Assembly (NCBI GenBank): GCA_023447335.1
Contig: JAEXOD010000095.1
Location: 1-38,350 of the forward strand
Length of the DNA: 38,350 nt
Direction of reading: 5' to 3'
Source of the DNA: Bacteroidota bacterium
Lineage (GTDB): Bacteria > Bacteroidota > Ignavibacteria > Ignavibacteriales > Melioribacteraceae
Below the pieces are notes generated by a model. It was given only the letters and a program-made list of their open reading frames with translations. It did no database searches and had not been told where the DNA came from. Below, piece after piece: positions 34,845 to 38,350 of this stretch. A program made the translations under genes and the position numbers. Numbering within the stretch: the first letter of the stretch is position 1; every line of letters starts with the position of its first letter.

Positions 34845-35883
34845 AAACTTCCTCCGAACCGCCACGGAAGCTTATTGTTATTTCCTCTTGTTCTTCAAGT
34901 TGTTTAATAACATCCACGATGCGAGCCTGTGCAGATTCAACTTCCTTAAGCTTAACAGGTCCCATAAACTGCAATTCTTCTTTTAATAAATCCGCAGCAC
35001 GTTCAGACATATTAGCGTAAATTTTTGTTGATACTTTTTCGTCTGCAATTTTTAATGCAAAACCCAAATCTTTTCTATCAACTTCTTTAAGAATTCGTTG
35101 AATATCTTTATCTTGTAAATGGATAATATCTTCAAATAAGAACATAAGTCGTTTAATTTCTGAAGCTACTTCGGGATCTTTTTCTTCTATTCCGGCTATT
35201 ATATCCTTGCTTAAAGTAACATTTGTTCTATTTAATATAGTAGCAACGCTTTTCGGACCGCCTAATTTACTCATGCTTTGATTCATTGAAAATCCGGCTA
35301 ACTCGTCTACTACTTTTTCGATTTGTTTTAAAGTTTGAGGTGATATTTTACCGAGTGTTGCAATTCTAAACACTACTTCGCTTCTTAATTCATCGGGTAA
35401 TTCTTTAATAGCTTCAGCAGTCTGATCAGGGTTAAGATGTGATAGAATTAAAGCAATAGTTTGGGGATGCTCTTTATTTAGAAAGTTAACAAGTTGCGTT
35501 GAGTCAGCTTTTTTAAGAACGTCAAATCCCCTTAAGGTCGTTAAATTTTTAACTTTTTCAATTATTTCCATTGCTTTTGCCAGCCCAAAAGATTTTTCCA
35601 AAACTTGCTGGGCATAGTCAATACCCCCTTCAACAACATACTCTTGAGCTGTAATTAGTGCATAATAGTCGCTTAAAACCTGATCAACAACATGCGAGGG
35701 TACATTTCTTACTTGAGAAATTTCAGCAGAAATTGCTTCAACATCCATCGGATCTAACTGTTTAAATAGAACAGATGCCGTTTCGACATTTAATGCAATC
35801 ATCAGCAAAGCTGCTTTTTGCACTCCCGTTAAATCATTTACGGTTAAGTCTTTACTTTTTAAATTTTTGCTTTTAGTACTCAT
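34837..35883 (-). CDS. fliG: Flagellar motor switch protein FliG
   Basis: 348 residues, of usual length. The middle domain has the EHPQT motif (residues 138-142) in NKEHPQTIALILSHLNP. The C-terminal armadillo domain (about 230-340) carries charged torque-generating residues in the segment from DIQRILKEVDRKDLG to SERAADLLKEE. FliG forms the C ring below the MS ring, binds FliF by its N-terminus and transmits torque from the stator. The start codon overlaps the end of fliF by 11 bases. Confidence 0.97.
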   Translation of the reverse strand: MSTKSKNLKSKDLTVNDLTGVQKAALLMIALNVETASVLFKQLDPMDVEAISAEISQVRNVPSHVVDQVLSDYYALITAQEYVVEGGIDYAQQVLEKSFGLAKAMEIIEKVKNLTTLRGFDVLKKADSTQLVNFLNKEHPQTIALILSHLNPDQTAEAIKELPDELRSEVVFRIATLGKISPQTLKQIEKVVDELAGFSMNQSMSKLGGPKSVATILNRTNVTLSKDIIAGIEEKDPEVASEIKRLMFLFEDIIHLQDKDIQRILKEVDRKDLGFALKIADEKVSTKIYANMSERAADLLKEELQFMGPVKLKEVESAQARIVDVIKQLEEQEEITISFRGGSEEVYV

Positions 35884-37483
35884 CTTCTCTTAACCATGAA
35901 TTAATTAATTTGGCTGCTTCAGTCGGATTTTTTTGTGCATAATTTACTATCTTATCTTGTCTCACTTTCTTTTCAGCAGCGGCATCCGTAATTTCATCTT
36001 CAATATCGCCAATATCTAATAGTGCTTTTTTCTTATGACTTCCGCTTCCTAACTGCGGAGGTCCACCCATTCCCGAACTTTCACTATCATACCCCCCAAT
36101 ATCACTTACTGCTTCATCTCTATAACTAACGGTACCGATTAGAATTTTTTCATTTTGCAATTTTTTCATAAGCCCCTTAAGTATAAACAATGAAGCTCCG
36201 ACTGCTACAATTAGGACAATAATATTTGTATAATCTTGTATATTAAAAGGTGTACTTTCAGTTAATTCTGCATCACCACTCAAGCTAGTTTCAAAAGGGA
36301 TACTCTCTACAGTAACAATATCATTACGTGTCTCATTAATTCCTACAGACTGCTTAACAATTTGTTCCAACTTCTGCAATTGAGCTTGCGGACGTGGTTC
36401 AATAACTTTTTCAACTTTATCTCCGTTTTTAACTTCCCTAGTTAAACCGTTAATTACCGCTGCCAAAGTTATTCGTTTTATATTTCCAGTACCTTGAATT
36501 ACTCTTTCAATAGTTTTGCTTATTTCATAATTTGTAGTTGCGTTTTCGCTAGTAGTTCCGGTACTATCTCCTACACTTTTTCCGCCTGTTTGTTGTTTTA
36601 CGGTCTGTTCGGAAATTGCTATTTGAGTTTCAGGATCATATGTTTCCATAGTTTTTTCAACTTGGTCAAAATCTAAGTCAACATTAACTTTCACAATCGA
36701 ATTTCCATAACCCAACACGTTATCTAATATTGCCTGAGCTTTATTGGCTAAGTAATTTTCAATAGATCCTTTTATTTCATATTGTTTTGACGAAACAAAT
36801 GAAACTGAATTTTCATCATCATTTTTTGAGAGTAACCGACCTCTAGAGTCAATAATTGTTACTTTACTTGGCTGTAATCCTTCCACGCTGCTTGCAACTA
36901 AGTTGCTAATTGCAGTAATGTTTTGAACATTCGGAGTATATCCCGGTGCAAGTTTTAAAACAATTGAAGCTGTAGGTGGTCTATCTTCCTCTTTAAATAA
37001 ACTTTTTTCGGGAACAACAATATGAACTCTAACTCCTTCAACTCCGCTTTGTTGCATAATTGTTCTTGATAATTCTCCTTCAATGGCTCGTTTATAATTC
37101 AATTTCTGCATAAACTCGCTCATTCCCATTAAGTTTTGATCAAACACTTCATATCCTACTATACCGCTACTTGGAATTCCTTTACCGGCTGATACAAGTC
37201 TCATTTCATAAACTTTTTCTTTAGGAACTTTTATAGTACTGCCCCCATCTTCTAATTTATATGGTACTTTTTGTCCATTTAAAACATCTACAATTTTATT
37301 TGCATCTTCGGGAGCCAAATTTGTAAACAAAGTTCCATAGGTCGGTTCGTTAAAAACAAAAACAACAAAACCTAAAAGCACTAATGTTATTACTACAACT
37401 CCGCCTAACAACATTCGTTGCTGTAAAGATAGCTTGTTAAAAATTGCAAGCATTGAGCCGATATTTGATTTATTGTTTTCCAT
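35873..37483 (-). CDS. fliF: Flagellar MS-ring protein FliF
   Basis: 536 residues. First membrane span at about 24-45 (LLGGVVVITLVLLGFVVFVF), then ring-building motifs RBM1-RBM3 in the periplasm (GTLFTNLAPEDANKIVDVLN, VRVHIVVPEKSLFKEEDRPP, IVKVNVDLDFDQVEKTMETY), second span near 420-440 (NIIVLIVAVGASLFILKGLM) and a C-terminal cytoplasmic tail (AAEKKVRQDKIVNYAQKNPT, AAKLINSWLREDE) that binds FliG. The protein forms the inner-membrane ring of the basal body. Its ATG overlaps the fliE stop by one base (TAATG), coupling translation. Confidence 0.97.
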   Translation of the reverse strand: MENNKSNIGSMLAIFNKLSLQQRMLLGGVVVITLVLLGFVVFVFNEPTYGTLFTNLAPEDANKIVDVLNGQKVPYKLEDGGSTIKVPKEKVYEMRLVSAGKGIPSSGIVGYEVFDQNLMGMSEFMQKLNYKRAIEGELSRTIMQQSGVEGVRVHIVVPEKSLFKEEDRPPTASIVLKLAPGYTPNVQNITAISNLVASSVEGLQPSKVTIIDSRGRLLSKNDDENSVSFVSSKQYEIKGSIENYLANKAQAILDNVLGYGNSIVKVNVDLDFDQVEKTMETYDPETQIAISEQTVKQQTGGKSVGDSTGTTSENATTNYEISKTIERVIQGTGNIKRITLAAVINGLTREVKNGDKVEKVIEPRPQAQLQKLEQIVKQSVGINETRNDIVTVESIPFETSLSGDAELTESTPFNIQDYTNIIVLIVAVGASLFILKGLMKKLQNEKILIGTVSYRDEAVSDIGGYDSESSGMGGPPQLGSGSHKKKALLDIGDIEDEITDAAAEKKVRQDKIVNYAQKNPTEAAKLINSWLREDEY

Positions 37484-37944
37484 TAACCTTGTAATCTCGT
37501 TAATTCACGATACATATCAATTGATTTATTTCTTATTTCTACTAAAAGATCTAAACTTGTTTTTGCTTTTTCACCGGCAATCATTACTTCATGAAGTTCT
37601 ACATCTTCTCCGTTCACAAATTTAGTTGCCAATGTAGTTGAATCAAATTGCTGTTTATTGACCGATTCAATAAAATCACCTACTAAATTATCAAAATTTG
37701 GCAATCCCATACCGTTATTTCTTACAGTATTATTTACCGTATTAGAAATTGAATTAACATTCCCGTTATTAGGATTAATTCCTTCAACCAAATTGTTCAA
37801 CGAATTAGTCATTTCGTTATTTTTGGGATCCATTGCTCCCATAAACATCTTATCAAAATCAGTACCTTGTATTGCACCTAACCCACCCGCATTTTGCATG
37901 CGTGTTAGATTATTCGCTATTTTCATTATTCCGCTAATATCCAT
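37483..37944 (-). CDS. fliE: Flagellar hook-basal body protein FliE with long N-terminal extension
   Basis: 153 residues. The C-terminal about 55 residues match FliE: NGEDVELHEVMIAGEKAKTS, LDLLVEIRNKSIDMYRELTR, the helical bundle connecting MS ring and rod. The N-terminal half (about 40-95) is Asn-rich (NGNVNSISNTVNNTVRNNG) and has no counterpart in the usual FliE of about 105 residues. SD AGAGG precedes the ATG. It lies directly downstream of an 81-residue gene in place of the usual flgC-fliE junction. Confidence 0.9.
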   Translation of the reverse strand: MDISGIMKIANNLTRMQNAGGLGAIQGTDFDKMFMGAMDPKNNEMTNSLNNLVEGINPNNGNVNSISNTVNNTVRNNGMGLPNFDNLVGDFIESVNKQQFDSTTLATKFVNGEDVELHEVMIAGEKAKTSLDLLVEIRNKSIDMYRELTRLQG

Positions 37945-37946
37945 TT

Positions 37947-38192
37947 TTAACCTCTTCTATCGAATAATGAGCCTTTTGTTACACCGCTTAGTTTACCGCT
38001 TTTCTGGTAAAAATGGTAGTCAACTATTTCTGTTTTGTTTTCTGGATAAAGTTCTGAGAAAAAATCTTTCTCTTCGTTGCTTATTTTTTCTCCAACTTCA
38101 GGAAACTCAGCTTTATTTGTTAAGTTTGCATTATAAGCCTTATTAATTGAATATGGGTTATAATTACCTATATTTGTATTTATTATTTTCAT
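37947..38192 (-). CDS. Small conserved-looking flagellar operon protein, function unknown
   Basis: 81 residues using the ATG at 38190-38192, which has GGAGAT upstream. A longer start six residues earlier is unsupported. No signal peptide or membrane span. The N-terminus is Asn-rich (IINTNIGNYNPYSINKAYNA). The C-terminal half has FFSELYPENKTEIVDYHFYQ, KSGKLSGVTKGSLFDRRG. Acidic and aromatic residues there look like a short binding motif. It sits between flgC (stop one base before its ATG) and fliE (2-base gap), so it is co-translated with rod and MS-ring genes. I recognise no family by name. Confidence 0.7.
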   Translation of the reverse strand: MKIINTNIGNYNPYSINKAYNANLTNKAEFPEVGEKISNEEKDFFSELYPENKTEIVDYHFYQKSGKLSGVTKGSLFDRRG

Positions 38193-38193
38193 A

Positions 38194-38350
38194 TTAGATC
38201 TCCAAAGCATCTTTAGCCATTTGCTTAGATGCGTTAAATGCTGTTAAATTTGCTTCATAACTGCGGGTTGCTGCAACCATGTCAACCATTTCTGTAACAA
38301 TATTCACATTCGGCATTTCAAGATATCCGTCTGCATTTGCATCCGGATGA
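38194..38350 (-). CDS. flgC: Flagellar basal-body rod protein FlgC, C-terminal fragment
   Basis: 52 codons visible up to the right edge, stop TAA at 38194-38196. HPDANADGYLEMPNVNIVTE, MVDMVAATRSYEANLTAF and NASKQMAKDALEI match the C-terminal helix of FlgC, the proximal rod subunit. The 5' part lies beyond the window. The stop is one base before the ATG of the 81-residue gene, which continues the operon. Confidence 0.92.
   Translation of the reverse strand, partial: HPDANADGYLEMPNVNIVTEMVDMVAATRSYEANLTAFNASKQMAKDALEI

Overview
The window is AT-rich (coding DNA full of AAA, ATT and TTA codons) and tightly packed. It looks like a chromosomal segment from the Ignavibacteria/Kapabacteria side of the Bacteroidota-Chlorobi group. 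Two observations support this. Two secreted peptidases end in the 'NYPNPFNP' type C-terminal sorting domain of type IX secretion. A complete-looking rod/basal-body/hook flagellar operon is also present, which is rare in Bacteroidota proper but normal in Ignavibacteria. The taxonomic call is inference from gene content; no rRNA is present. I see no tRNA, rRNA, CRISPR array, insertion sequence or phage gene.

Layout, left to right. 1-2013 holds the 5' part of valS (minus strand, running off the left edge). 2109-3882 is a two-gene minus-strand unit: an outer-membrane-like protein and an NHL-propeller lipoprotein. 4002-7188 is a regulatory block: a 7TM-LuxR regulator and a histidine kinase/OmpR-type response regulator pair. 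A divergent plus-strand gene for a small secreted charged protein (7327-7935) lies across an intergenic region with four phased TTAAC repeats. 8141-12759 carries a zinc-ribbon methyltransferase, a B12-type radical SAM protein, a CBM20-esterase fusion and a YjjX-type NTP phosphatase. 12961-18475 holds two tandem paralogous M28 peptidases. The upstream one sits behind an intact pentapeptide-repeat lipoprotein gene, the downstream one behind a decayed 3' remnant of that same gene. 18604-23332 is mostly small plus-strand units: thioredoxin, a small Cys/Lys-rich secreted protein, a cytoplasmic and an exported beta-carbonic anhydrase, and an arsR-arsM pair with a perfect palindromic operator. A minus-strand WG-repeat protein lies among them.

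23408-38350 is one minus-strand flagellar operon. It is transcribed from right to left as flgC, an 81-aa protein, fliE, fliF, fliG, fliH, fliI, fliJ, a MotE-like gene, fliK, flgD, a TIGR02530-type gene and flgE. Most junctions overlap or lie within a few bases, so it is probably co-transcribed and translationally coupled. Together these genes encode the MS ring, switch, export ATPase complex, hook-length control, hook cap and hook.

The points most worth attention are: (1) a FliK of 1849 residues, several times the usual size, with a vast low-complexity interior; (2) an unusually GC-rich, mutually exclusive hairpin arrangement in the leader directly upstream of the flgE ribosome-binding site; (3) the tandem duplication of a lipoprotein-peptidase unit, in which the pseudogene remnant is better conserved than the peptidases beside it; (4) the phased TTAAC array between the two-component operon and its likely target gene.
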